Shown in pieces: positions 1-7,813 of a stretch of 64,000 nucleotides of DNA. The notes below the pieces were generated by a model. It did no database searches and was not told where the DNA came from. It saw nothing but the letters and a program-made list of their open reading frames with translations. Each line of letters starts with the position of its first letter. Position 1 is the first letter of the stretch. The position numbers and the translations under genes are program-made. The stretch is taken from positions 80,907 to 144,906 of the forward strand of contig NZ_BSYI01000010.1 in the NCBI RefSeq assembly GCF_030270585.1. Reading direction: 5' to 3'. This DNA is from Paralimibaculum aggregatum (GTDB lineage: Bacteria > Pseudomonadota > Alphaproteobacteria > Rhodobacterales > Rhodobacteraceae).

Positions 1-579
1 CGCCGCCTGGCTCGGCAGCCCGAGGCCGGCATCGATCACCAGCGGCAGCTCGGGGAAATGCGCGCGCAGGCTGCGCAGCCCGTAGATGTTGTTGAGCCCG
101 AGCCCGGTGCCGATCGGCGCGCCCCAGGGCATCAGCACCCGGCAGCCGGCCTCCACCAGCCGCTCGCAGAGCACCAGATCCTCGGTGCAGTAGGGGAACA
201 CCTCGAAGCCTTCACCGACGAGGATGCGCGCCGCCTCCACGAGGCCGAACGGGTCCGGCTGCAGCGTGTCGGCATGGCCGATCACCTCCAGCTTGATCCA
301 GCGGGTGTCGAAGAGCTCCCGCGCCATCTGCGCCGTGGTCACCGCCTCGCGCACCGAATGGCAGCCGGCGGTGTTGGGCAGCAGGGCGACGCCAAGCTCC
401 TGCACCAGCGCCCAGAACGCCTCGCCCGCCCGCTCGCCGCCGGCCTCGCGGCGCACCGAGACCGTGGCGATGCCGGCGCCGGAGCGGCGGAAGGCCTCGG
501 CCAGGATCGCCGGCGAGGGATATTGCGCGGTGCCGAGCATCAGCCGGGACGCGATCTCGGTTCCGTAGAAATTCGGCAT
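1..579 (-). CDS. thiG: Thiazole synthase ThiG (3' end beyond window)
   Basis: Forms the thiazole phosphate ring of thiamine from 1-deoxyxylulose 5-phosphate, dehydroglycine and the sulfur of ThiS thiocarboxylate, in the cytoplasm. The reading frame starts with ATG at 579 ([20 protein letters not shown]) and is still open at base 1, giving 193 codons of about 255 expected. The catalytic Schiff-base lysine lies in RWIKLEVI at residue 96, and the phosphate-binding part [15 protein letters not shown] is present. The start codon lies one base after the thiS stop, so it is co-translated with its sulfur-carrier partner. No break is seen; the gene is only cut by the window edge. Confidence 0.95.
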   Translation of the reverse strand, partial: MPNFYGTEIASRLMLGTAQYPSPAILAEAFRRSGAGIATVSVRREAGGERAGEAFWALVQELGVALLPNTAGCHSVREAVTTAQMARELFDTRWIKLEVIGHADTLQPDPFGLVEAARILVGEGFEVFPYCTEDLVLCERLVEAGCRVLMPWGAPIGTGLGLNNIYGLRSLRAHFPELPLVIDAGLGLPSQAA

Positions 580-580
580 C

Positions 581-778
581 TCAGCCCCCCTGCCGCGGCG
601 AGACGATCTCGACCCGGTCGCCGGGCGCGAGCGTGCGGGCCTCGCGCGCACCCATCGGCACGAAATCCTCGTTCACGGCCGTCGCGACCCTGGCCTCGCC
701 CTGCCCGAGCTCCTCGAGCAGCGCCGCCAGCGTGCCGGCCGCGGTCTCGACCGCCTCACCGTTCACTGTGATCTTCAT
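581..778 (-). CDS. thiS: Sulfur carrier protein ThiS
   Basis: A 65-residue ubiquitin-fold sulfur carrier. Its C-terminal Gly-Gly (ending PRQGG) is adenylated and converted to a thiocarboxylate that delivers sulfur to ThiG. Length and the terminal GG are typical of the family. The start overlaps the 3' end of thiO by 23 bp, and the stop lies one base before the thiG ATG, as expected for stoichiometric co-expression with ThiG. Confidence 0.95.
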   Translation of the reverse strand: MKITVNGEAVETAAGTLAALLEELGQGEARVATAVNEDFVPMGAREARTLAPGDRVEIVSPRQGG

Positions 779-1754
779 GGAAGTCCTCCGGTATCCTGCC
801 CTCCAGCACGAGATCCGCCGCCATCACCGCCAGCGCGGGCGCGAGCAGGAAGCCGTGCCGGAAGAGGCCGTTGGCAAAGAGCCGCCCGCCCTGGCGCCGC
901 AGCCGCGGGAGATTGTCCGGGAAGGCCGGGCGGGCATCGACGCCGATCTCCAGGATCTCGGCCTCGGCAAAGGCGGGGTGCAGGGCATAGGCCGCATTGA
1001 GCAGCTCCATCACCGAGCGCAGGGTGGCGCGCCGGCGCTCGCCGCTCTCGATCTGGGTGGCGCCGAGCATGTAGACGCCGTCGCCCCGTGGCACGATGTA
1101 GAGCGGGAAGCGCGGATGCAGGAGCCGCACCGGCCGGCTGAGCGTGATCTCGGGGCAGCGAAGCACCACCATCTCGCCCTTGACCCCGCGCAGGTCGGCC
1201 AGGCTGTCGCGCGCGGCGAGACCGCGGCAGTCGATCACCTGCCCCTCGGCCGGCCCGTCGGCCGGTTCTTCGGTGCGGAAGGCGACGCCCTGCCCGGCCA
1301 GCCGCGCGCGCAGGCCGGCGAGCGTGGCGCGCGGGTCGAGATGCGCCTCCGCCTCCATCAGCAGCGCCTCGGCGAAGCGCTCGCCGAGATCGGGCTCGAG
1401 CGCGGCAATCTCGTCGCGGCCGATCCGCCGGGCATTCTCGGCCCGGCGCGAGAAGGTGGTGAGCTCCGAGCGGTCGCGGCCGAGCGCGACCACCAGCGTG
1501 CCGTTGCGGATGACCTCGGCGCCGCGGGCCTCCCACCAGTCGGCCGCGCGGCGGCCATGGCGCACCACCCCGGGCTCGGCCGAGACCCCCTCGCAATCCG
1601 GCGCCAGCATGCCGCCCGCCCACCAGGAGCAGGCATGCGGCCCCGGCGCGCCGGCCGGATCGACCAGCCCGACCGCGGCACCGCGCGCCGCCAGCTCCGC
1701 CGCCACCGCGAGCCCGCAGACGCCGCCGCCGAGCACGGTGAACGCCGCGCTCAC
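756..1754 (-). CDS. thiO: Glycine oxidase ThiO
   Basis: An FAD-dependent amine oxidase (332 residues) that oxidises glycine to the dehydroglycine used by ThiG. This is the aerobic alternative to ThiH. The N-terminal Rossmann motif LGGGVCGLAVAAELAARG with a following Asp marks the FAD site, and the C-terminal ANGLFRHGFLLAPA resembles the conserved DAO-family end. It begins with GTG at 1754 in a GTGA overlap with the thiD stop, so translation is coupled. It is somewhat shorter than many ThiO proteins (about 370), but no domain seems to be missing. Confidence 0.92.
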   Translation of the reverse strand: MSAAFTVLGGGVCGLAVAAELAARGAAVGLVDPAGAPGPHACSWWAGGMLAPDCEGVSAEPGVVRHGRRAADWWEARGAEVIRNGTLVVALGRDRSELTTFSRRAENARRIGRDEIAALEPDLGERFAEALLMEAEAHLDPRATLAGLRARLAGQGVAFRTEEPADGPAEGQVIDCRGLAARDSLADLRGVKGEMVVLRCPEITLSRPVRLLHPRFPLYIVPRGDGVYMLGATQIESGERRRATLRSVMELLNAAYALHPAFAEAEILEIGVDARPAFPDNLPRLRRQGGRLFANGLFRHGFLLAPALAVMAADLVLEGRIPEDFHEDHSER

Positions 1755-2548
1755 GCCCAGACCTCGTGGAAATGATGCACCGGCCCGTGGCCGTGGCCAA
1801 CCGCGAGGCCGTCGGCGGCGCGGATCGCGGCATGCAGCCAGCCATGCGCCGCATCGACCGCGGCCCCAAGCGGCTGCCCCTTCGCCAGCCCTGCCGCGAT
1901 CGCCGAGGAGAGCGTGCAGCCGGTGCCGTGCGTGTTCCTGGTGGCGATCCGCGGGGCGGCGAGCGGGGTCTCGGCGCTCTCGGCGATCAGCCAGTCGGTG
2001 CAGGTCTCGCCGGCGGCATGCCCGCCCTTCATCAGCACCGCCCCGGCGCCGAGCACGCGGAGCGCCCTGCCCTGCGCCTTCAGCGCCGCATCGCTATCGG
2101 CCTCTGGCACGCCGAGAAGCTGCGCGGCCTCCGGGATGTTCGGCGTCAGCACGGTGGCCCGCGGCAGCAGCCGGCTCCGCAGCGCCTCGACGGAGCTCTC
2201 CGGCAGCAGCACCGCCCCGGATTTCGCCACCATCACCGGGTCGAGCACCACCGGCCCGGCGAAGCGCTCCAGCGCCTCGGCAACGCAGGCGATCAGCTCC
2301 GGCGTGCCGAGCATGCCGATCTTGACCGCCGCGACATCGATATCGGCCAGCACGGCGGCGATCTGCGCCGCGACGATATCGGTGGGGATCGGGTGAACCG
2401 CGGTCACGGCCTGCGTGTTCTGCGCGGTGACGGCGGTGATCACGCTGGCGCCATAGACGCCCAGCGCGGAGAAGGTCTTCAGGTCGGCCTGGATGCCGGC
2501 GCCGCCCCCGCTGTCGGAGCCGGCGATGGTCAGAGCAATGGCGGTCAA
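1751..2548 (-). CDS. thiD: Hydroxymethylpyrimidine/phosphomethylpyrimidine kinase ThiD
   Basis: A ribokinase-family enzyme of 265 residues that phosphorylates HMP and HMP-P in the pyrimidine branch of thiamine synthesis. The N-terminal [17 protein letters not shown] and the C-terminal anion-hole motif [12 protein letters not shown] are diagnostic. The start is a TTG at 2548: it is preceded at 9 nt by AAGGA, the only good Shine-Dalgarno, and the protein aligns from this point. That AAGGA lies in the 3' arm of a perfect hairpin (2553-2584) next to a TPP riboswitch, so translation of this first operon gene is probably the regulated step. Confidence 0.94.
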   Translation of the reverse strand: MTAIALTIAGSDSGGGAGIQADLKTFSALGVYGASVITAVTAQNTQAVTAVHPIPTDIVAAQIAAVLADIDVAAVKIGMLGTPELIACVAEALERFAGPVVLDPVMVAKSGAVLLPESSVEALRSRLLPRATVLTPNIPEAAQLLGVPEADSDAALKAQGRALRVLGAGAVLMKGGHAAGETCTDWLIAESAETPLAAPRIATRNTHGTGCTLSSAIAAGLAKGQPLGAAVDAAHGWLHAAIRAADGLAVGHGHGPVHHFHEVWA

Positions 2549-2552
2549 AGCC

Positions 2553-2584
2553 GTCGGTCCTTCACGTCAATGGCAAGGACCGAC
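2553..2584 (-). promoter_or_regulatory. Shine-Dalgarno sequestering hairpin of the thi operon
   Basis: Perfect 10-bp inverted repeat (GTCGGTCCTT / AAGGACCGAC) with a 12-nt loop, ending 4 nt before the thiD TTG codon. The 3' arm contains the AAGGA ribosome-binding site, so folding hides it. The aptamer strand at 2637-2643 reads AGGACCG, the same sequence as part of the 3' arm. It could pair with the 5' arm instead and free the Shine-Dalgarno when TPP is absent. The pairing scheme is inferred from sequence. Confidence 0.75.
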
Positions 2585-2623
2585 AGGGGGAGAGGTCTTT
2601 CGGGGTCTCGATGCTCCGAAGGC

Positions 2624-2705
2624 CTGTTCCCTACGCCGGTCCTAACCGGTTCAGGTTCAATGGGTTCGCTTGCGCATCTCAGCCCCGGAGGGCACCCCAA
2701 CAGAG
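2624..2705 (-). ncRNA. TPP riboswitch aptamer (THI element)
   Basis: Read on the minus strand, the conserved THI-box blocks are all present in order: GGGGTGCC, GGCTGAGA, then ACCCATTGAACCTGA, CCGGTTA and ACCGGCGTAGGGAA. The ends CTGTT and AACAG pair as helix P1. It lies in the 187-bp gap between the TRAP large permease and thiD and controls the thi operon. The downstream hairpin covers the thiD ribosome-binding site, which argues for translational rather than terminator control. Confidence 0.96.
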
Positions 2706-2735
2706 TCCTTCAGCGTGCTTACACCCCTTTCCCGC

Positions 2736-4049
2736 TCAACGGAAGCCCAGAACCTGCTCCGGCAGCCAGAGCGCGGTTTCCGGGAATGCGGCAACAATGC
2801 CGAGCGCCACGATCTGGATCGCGATGAAGGGCACCACCCCGCCATACATCTGCCGCAGGCTGATCTCCGGCGGCGCGACGCCCCGCAGGTAGAAGATCGC
2901 CGGCGCCATCGGCGGCGTCAGATAGCTCGTCTGGATCATGATCAGCACCAGCATGCAGAACCACACCGGCTCCATCCCCGCCATCAGCACGAAGGGAATG
3001 AAGATCGGGATGAAGATCAGCAGGATAGAGATCCATTCGAGGAAGAAGCCGGCGATGAACACGATGCCGAGGAAGGTGATCAGCAGCCCCCAGTAGCCGA
3101 GGTCGAAGGCCTGGATCAGCTCGCGCATCATCTTCATGCCGCCATTGCCGACGAAGACCCCGGTGAAGAGGCTGCCGGCGAGCAGGATGAACATGATCAT
3201 CGAGGTGATGGTCAGGGTCTTGATCAGCGCCTCCCAGAAGGTGCGGAGCGTGAGCTTGCCGTAGCACATCGTCAGCAGGAAGGCGCCCAGCGCGCCCAGT
3301 GCCGCCGCCTCGGTCGGCGCCGCCCAGCCGAGCATGATCGAGCCGAGCACCGCGAAGATCATCGCCAGCGGCGGCGCCAGTGCCCTCGCCGTGATCGCCA
3401 GCTTCTCGCCGAGGCTGGGCTCGTCCTCGTCCCGCGGCGCCACCGGGCCGGCACTCGGCGAAACCGTGCAGAGGATGACGATATAGACGATGTAGAGCCC
3501 GGAGAGGATCAGGCCCGGGAAGATCATCGCCACCATCAGGTCGCCGATCGAGACGTTGGCGATCGGCCCGAGCACCACCACCACCACCGAGGGCGGGATG
3601 ATCGTGCCGAGCGAGCCGCCGGCGCAGATCGTGCCGGAGATCAGCTTGTTGGAGTAGTTGTGCTGCATCATCGCCGGGATCGCGAGCAGGCCGACCACCG
3701 TCTCGGTGGCGCCGATCACGCCGGTGGAGGCGGCGAAGATGATGCACATGATGACGGTGCCGATGGCGAGGCCGCCGGGCAGCCGCCGCGTCCAGAGATG
3801 CACCGCGCTGAAGAGCTCCTTGGCGATGCCGGAGCGCTCGAGCATCGAGCCCATGAAGACGAAGAGCGGCACCGCGGCCAGCACGAAGTTCGAGGCGACG
3901 TCCTCGATCTTCTGCACGAACTGGAAGAACACCGCGTCGCCAAAGGCATAGAGCCCGAAACCGAAGGCCACCCCGAGCAGCGAGAGCGCCACCGGAAAGC
4001 CGAGGAAGATCAGCGCGAAGAGCGCCGGAAACATCAGGATGGCAGCCAT
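2736..4049 (-). CDS. TRAP transporter large permease (DctM family)
   Basis: The 437-residue membrane subunit of a tripartite ATP-independent periplasmic transporter, the Na+/H+-driven channel. It is hydrophobic throughout with about 11-12 membrane segments. Family motifs include FAASTGVIGATE near residues 105-116, the loop ICAGGSLGTIIPPS, and the C-terminal TPPMAPAIFYLRGVAP. The ATG lies one base after the stop of the small permease. The substrate cannot be read from this subunit. The stop is only about 30 nt from the TPP aptamer, so read-through into the thi leader is possible. Confidence 0.93.
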   Translation of the reverse strand: MAAILMFPALFALIFLGFPVALSLLGVAFGFGLYAFGDAVFFQFVQKIEDVASNFVLAAVPLFVFMGSMLERSGIAKELFSAVHLWTRRLPGGLAIGTVIMCIIFAASTGVIGATETVVGLLAIPAMMQHNYSNKLISGTICAGGSLGTIIPPSVVVVVLGPIANVSIGDLMVAMIFPGLILSGLYIVYIVILCTVSPSAGPVAPRDEDEPSLGEKLAITARALAPPLAMIFAVLGSIMLGWAAPTEAAALGALGAFLLTMCYGKLTLRTFWEALIKTLTITSMIMFILLAGSLFTGVFVGNGGMKMMRELIQAFDLGYWGLLITFLGIVFIAGFFLEWISILLIFIPIFIPFVLMAGMEPVWFCMLVLIMIQTSYLTPPMAPAIFYLRGVAPPEISLRQMYGGVVPFIAIQIVALGIVAAFPETALWLPEQVLGFR

Positions 4050-4050
4050 C

Positions 4051-4572
4051 TCAGCCCTCCTCGGCCGGCTGGAGCGGCGCGCCGCGCAGCACGGCGATGG
4101 CCTTCAGCGATTCCGAGACCACCTGCAGCGCCAGCAGCCCGAAGCTCGCCAGGATGATCGCCCGGAACGGCCAGATCTCCGGGTTCCAGGCCGACTGGCC
4201 GGTCCGCTCTCCTGTAGTCATGGCGTTGCTCGTATGCTCCCAGAAGCGCAGGCAGATCATCACCAGCGCCGGCAGCACCAGCAGCGCATAGCCCGCGAGG
4301 TCGATGATCGCCCGCCGCCGCGGCGGCAGCCGGGCATAGATCAGGTCGATCCGCACATGCTGCTGGCGCAGCAGCGTGAGCGCACCGCCGAGGAGGAAAT
4401 GCAGTCCCATCAGCATGTAGCCGAGCTCGAAGGCCCAGATCGTCGGCGCGCCGAAGATGTAGCGCGCCAGCACCTCCCAGCAGGTCGCGAGCACCAGCGG
4501 AATGATGATGAGTGCGGCAACGCTCCCCACAACCGTGGAGAGCGTGTCGATTGCACGGCAAACACTGCCCAT
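4051..4572 (-). CDS. TRAP transporter small permease (DctQ family)
   Basis: A 173-residue protein with four predicted membrane helices. The first covers about residues 16-36 (VGSVAALIIIPLVLATCWEVLARYIF), followed by the typical WEVLARY and QQHVRIDLIYARLP features of DctQ proteins. It bridges the binding protein and the large permease. It sits between both partners, 4 bp after the binding-protein stop and 1 bp before the large-permease start, forming a tight three-gene operon. Confidence 0.92.
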   Translation of the reverse strand: MGSVCRAIDTLSTVVGSVAALIIIPLVLATCWEVLARYIFGAPTIWAFELGYMLMGLHFLLGGALTLLRQQHVRIDLIYARLPPRRRAIIDLAGYALLVLPALVMICLRFWEHTSNAMTTGERTGQSAWNPEIWPFRAIILASFGLLALQVVSESLKAIAVLRGAPLQPAEEG

Positions 4573-4576
4573 GCCG

Positions 4577-5626
4577 TCACTCGGCGCCGCGCGTTTTCAC
4601 GTTGCGGTACTTGCCGGAATCCTTCCAGAGCTCGTCGAACGCCTTCTGGCTGTCGAGCACCTTCCTGAACCAGGCATTCTCGGCGGCGATCTGCTCGGCC
4701 CAGGCAAGCCCCGCCTCGCGGGCCTCGTACTGCACCTCGGGATCGAGCTCGATGATCTCGTTGCCCTGCGCGCGGAAGAAGGCGAGCGCCTCCGCGTCGT
4801 TCTGGCCGATGGTGAGCCAGGACTCCATCGTGGTCATGAAGGCGGCGTCGCGGATCAGCTGCTGATCGGCCTCGGAAAGCTCGGCCCAGCTGTCCTCGTT
4901 GATCACCAGCTCGAAGGGCGCGGTCGGCTGGTGGACGCCCGGGATGATCACGTATTTGGTGACCCGGTGGAAGCCCGGCGCCTGGTTCTCCCAGAGCGTG
5001 CCCCACTCGGTGGCGTCGATCGCGCCGCGCTCCAGCGCGGTATAGACATCGCCGCCCGGCATGGTCACCGGCGCCGCGCCCATGTTCTTCGAGATCTCGA
5101 GCCAGGCACCCGCGGTGCGCAGCTTCAGCCCCTCGAGATCGGCCAGCGTGGAGACCGGCTTGCGCGAATGCAGGAACACCTCGGCGGTGCGGATGAAGAG
5201 CGGCATCGAGACCAGCCCGAACACGTCGCGGCGGAACTCCTCCTGCAGCTCGGCGCCGCCCGCGCGATAGATCCAGTGCAGCATGCGCTCGCTGTCGAAG
5301 GAGCCGGCGAAACCGCCGAACAGCACCGTGGTGCGGTCGATGCCCCAGTCATAGCCCATCCAGGTGTGGCCCATGTCGGCGATGCCGTTCTTCACGGTCT
5401 CCGAGACCTTGAGCCCCGGGCCGAGCGTGCCGGCGGGATAGACCTCGATCTCGATCCGGCCGTCGGACATCTGCGCGACCTTCTCTGCGAAGGCCTGTGC
5501 GCCGATCTCCATCAGCGGCCCGCCCGACCAGCCGGTGGCCATGGTGAAGGAGTGGGTCTTCTCCTCCGCGATGGCCGCAGTGCCCAGTGCCACGGCCAGG
5601 GTGGCCGCGATCGCACGAGTGAACAT
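4577..5626 (-). CDS. TRAP transporter substrate-binding protein (DctP family)
   Basis: A periplasmic solute receptor of 349 residues with a Sec signal peptide (MFTRAIAATLAVALGTAAIA, cleavage near AIA-EE). The DctP fold is indicated by YPAGTLGPGLKVSETVKNG, the LKLRTAG segment carrying the ligand-binding arginine, and DVYTALERGAIDATEWG. The last type of segment is found in TRAP receptors for 2-oxo or aromatic carboxylates, so an organic acid ligand is likely but not proven. It is first in the transporter operon. Confidence 0.92.
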   Translation of the reverse strand: MFTRAIAATLAVALGTAAIAEEKTHSFTMATGWSGGPLMEIGAQAFAEKVAQMSDGRIEIEVYPAGTLGPGLKVSETVKNGIADMGHTWMGYDWGIDRTTVLFGGFAGSFDSERMLHWIYRAGGAELQEEFRRDVFGLVSMPLFIRTAEVFLHSRKPVSTLADLEGLKLRTAGAWLEISKNMGAAPVTMPGGDVYTALERGAIDATEWGTLWENQAPGFHRVTKYVIIPGVHQPTAPFELVINEDSWAELSEADQQLIRDAAFMTTMESWLTIGQNDAEALAFFRAQGNEIIELDPEVQYEAREAGLAWAEQIAAENAWFRKVLDSQKAFDELWKDSGKYRNVKTRGAE

Positions 5627-5961
5627 CTTGTTTCCTCCCCTTTTCCGGCCGGGCTCAGGGTGCTTCGTGCCCGACCACTGATATGTTAGACGTATGTCAT
5701 TGTTACTGGCACAGCAATCCCTGCGTCAACAGCAGCCGTGCGGCGACGCGGATTTCCTCTGAAATTCATGGGGAAGCGGGGATCGCGGGGATCGCGGGGC
5801 ATGCGATTCAACGGTTCCGGAATTCACGAATCTTCAGATTATATCGCGAACGAAGATTGTGAACTCGGATCTCCGGCATTTACCTCCGCGGCAGAAGGGC
5901 CAGTTTCACGGCTCTTACCGGATCACCCGGGACTCCGTCATTGGAACCGAAAGGGCCCCAT
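5627..5961. other. Divergent intergenic region (TRAP operon / LLM gene)
   Basis: 335 bp without a gene. It must hold the promoters for the leftward TRAP operon and the rightward oxidoreductase. At 5823-5863 a nearly perfect inverted repeat, TTCAC(g)AATCTTC against GAAGATTGTGAA with a 16-nt AT-rich spacer, stands out in otherwise GC-rich DNA. Near the TRAP gene (about 5680-5700) there is a weak dyad around GATATG and TATGTC that could be an operator. Confidence 0.5.
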
Positions 5962-6951
5962 ATGCTGGTCAGAATCAGGGATACCGCATTCGCGCCGATC
6001 AACCGTGGCTATGACGCGGTATTCCGGGCCGGCCGGCTGAGCGTCGGGCTGGTCGCGCCGATCACCGCCTACCCGGCGGGCCCGGTGCCGGCGATGGACG
6101 GCCAGGTGGCGCGCATCCGGCTCGCCGAGGAGCTCGGCTTTGCCGCCGTCTGGCTTCGCGACGTGCCCTTCAACGTGCCCTCCTTCGGCGATGCCGGGCA
6201 GCTCTTCGATCCCTTCGTCTATCTCGGGATGCTCGCAGCCGAGACCAGCCGGATCGCGCTCGGCGTCGCCAGCATCGTGCTGCCGCTCCGCCATCCGGCG
6301 CATGTCGCCAAGGCGGCGGCGAGCGCCGACGTGCTCTCGGGCGGGCGGCTGATCCTCGGCGTCGCCTCGGGCGACCGGCCGGAGGAATATCCCGCGCTCG
6401 ACATGCCCTTCGCCGAGCGCGGCGAGCGGTTCCGCGAGAGCTTCGACTACATCCGGCGCATGGCGGAGCCTGCCCCCGCCTTCGACAACGCCTATGGCAG
6501 CCCGGGCGGCGGGATCGACATGCTGCCCAAGCCGGCCGGCGGCAGGCTGCCGATGCTGGTGACCGGCGGCAGCCGCCAGCAGCCGGACTGGTCCGCCCGG
6601 CACGCCGATGGCTGGATGACCTATCCGCGCAATCTCTCGGCCCAGGCCGCGGCGGTAGCCGACTGGCGCGCGCGGGTGGCGGCGGCAGGCCGTGCGCCGC
6701 TCCCGGTCATGCAGCCGCTCTATATCGACCTGACCGACGACGACGACGCGGTGCCGCAGCCGATCCATCTCGGCTTCCGGCTCGGCCCCCGCCATCTGCG
6801 CGACTACCTCACCGCGCTCGAGAAGATGGGTCTCAACCACATCGCGCTCAACCTGCGCTTCAACAGCGCGGACATCGAAGAAACGCTGCATCGTCTGGCC
6901 GAGGAGGTCCTGCCGGATTTTGCCACCCATGGAGGTCCGACACATGGCTAA
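5962..6951 (+). CDS. LLM-class (luciferase-like) flavin oxidoreductase
   Basis: A 329-residue TIM-barrel protein of the bacterial luciferase-like family, resembling the BA3436-type group. Recognisable parts are LAEELGFAAVWLRDVPFN, the TSRIALGVASIVLPLRHP strand-loop, SGGRLILGVASGDRPEEYPALD and PMLVTGGSRQQPDW. Such enzymes use FMN or F420; the substrate is unknown. The ATG at 5962 is preferred over an in-frame TTG at 5941 because of AAAGGG about 8 nt upstream. Its stop overlaps the start of the following SDR gene by 8 bp, so the two enzymes are probably used together. Confidence 0.85.
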   Translation: MLVRIRDTAFAPINRGYDAVFRAGRLSVGLVAPITAYPAGPVPAMDGQVARIRLAEELGFAAVWLRDVPFNVPSFGDAGQLFDPFVYLGMLAAETSRIALGVASIVLPLRHPAHVAKAAASADVLSGGRLILGVASGDRPEEYPALDMPFAERGERFRESFDYIRRMAEPAPAFDNAYGSPGGGIDMLPKPAGGRLPMLVTGGSRQQPDWSARHADGWMTYPRNLSAQAAAVADWRARVAAAGRAPLPVMQPLYIDLTDDDDAVPQPIHLGFRLGPRHLRDYLTALEKMGLNHIALNLRFNSADIEETLHRLAEEVLPDFATHGGPTHG

Positions 6952-7753
6952 GACGATCCTCATCACCGGCTCCACCGACGGCATCGGTCTCGCAACCGCA
7001 CGCATGCTGGCGGAGGCGGGCCACCGGGTGATCCTGCACGGGCGCAGCCGCGAGAAGCTCGACGCCGCGGCCGCCGGGCTCTCGGCGTTCGCGGGCGGCC
7101 GGCCGGTGGAGCGCCACGTCGCCGATCTCTCGCGCATGCCGGACGTGGCCGCGCTGGCCGATGCGGTCGCGGCCGCGCATCCCCGGCTCGACGTGCTGAT
7201 CAACAATGCCGGCGTCTACAACGCGCCGGTGACGCTGACCGCGGAGGGTTTCGATATCCGCTTCGCGGTCAACACCATCGCGCCCTATCTGCTGACCCGG
7301 CGGCTGCTGCCGCGGTTCGGGCCTTCGGGCCGCATCGTCAACCTCTCCTCCGCCGCGCAGGCGAAGGTCGATCACGAGGCGATCTTCGGGCGGGTGCGGA
7401 TGAGCAACGGGATGGCCTATGCCCAGAGCAAGCTTGCGCTGACGATGTGGACGCGGGCGCTGGCGACGGAGCTCGGTGCCGGCGGCCCCGTGCTGGTCGC
7501 CGTCAATCCCGGCTCGATGCTCGGCAGCAAGCTGGTGCAGGAGGCCTTCGGCGTTGCCGGCGGCGATATCCGCATCGGCGCCGAGATCCTGACCCGTGCG
7601 GCGCTCTCCGACGAGTTCGCCGCCGCCTCCGGGGCGTATTTCGACAACGATATCGGCCGCTTCGCCGAGCCCCACCCGGATGCGACGGACCCCTGGAAAT
7701 CGCGCGACCTGGTCAGGGCGCTCGAGGCCGCGCTCGGCGAGGGCGTGGACTGA
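6944..7753 (+). CDS. Short-chain dehydrogenase/reductase
   Basis: A 269-residue classical SDR. It shows the cofactor motif TGSTDGIG (residues 8-15), the NNAG stretch (87-90), the catalytic serine in NLSS (about 135-136) and YAQSK (Tyr159, Lys163). It oxidises or reduces an alcohol/carbonyl with NAD(P)H; the substrate is unknown. The ATG at 6944 has GGAGG 8 nt upstream and overlaps the LLM stop, which suggests one operon. Confidence 0.9.
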   Translation: MAKTILITGSTDGIGLATARMLAEAGHRVILHGRSREKLDAAAAGLSAFAGGRPVERHVADLSRMPDVAALADAVAAAHPRLDVLINNAGVYNAPVTLTAEGFDIRFAVNTIAPYLLTRRLLPRFGPSGRIVNLSSAAQAKVDHEAIFGRVRMSNGMAYAQSKLALTMWTRALATELGAGGPVLVAVNPGSMLGSKLVQEAFGVAGGDIRIGAEILTRAALSDEFAAASGAYFDNDIGRFAEPHPDATDPWKSRDLVRALEAALGEGVD

Positions 7754-7768
7754 GCGCCGGGCGCGGCC

Positions 7769-7785
7769 GCCCCGGGCGCCGGGGC
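7769..7785. terminator. GC hairpin between convergent genes
   Basis: GCCCCGG-GCG-CCGGGGC, a 7-bp stem in the 60-bp gap between the convergent SDR and TonB-receptor genes. There is no clear T tract, so termination is inferred from position only. Confidence 0.35.
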
Positions 7786-7813
7786 AGCCGCTGGCCCGAC
7801 CGGGCCGCCGCGG

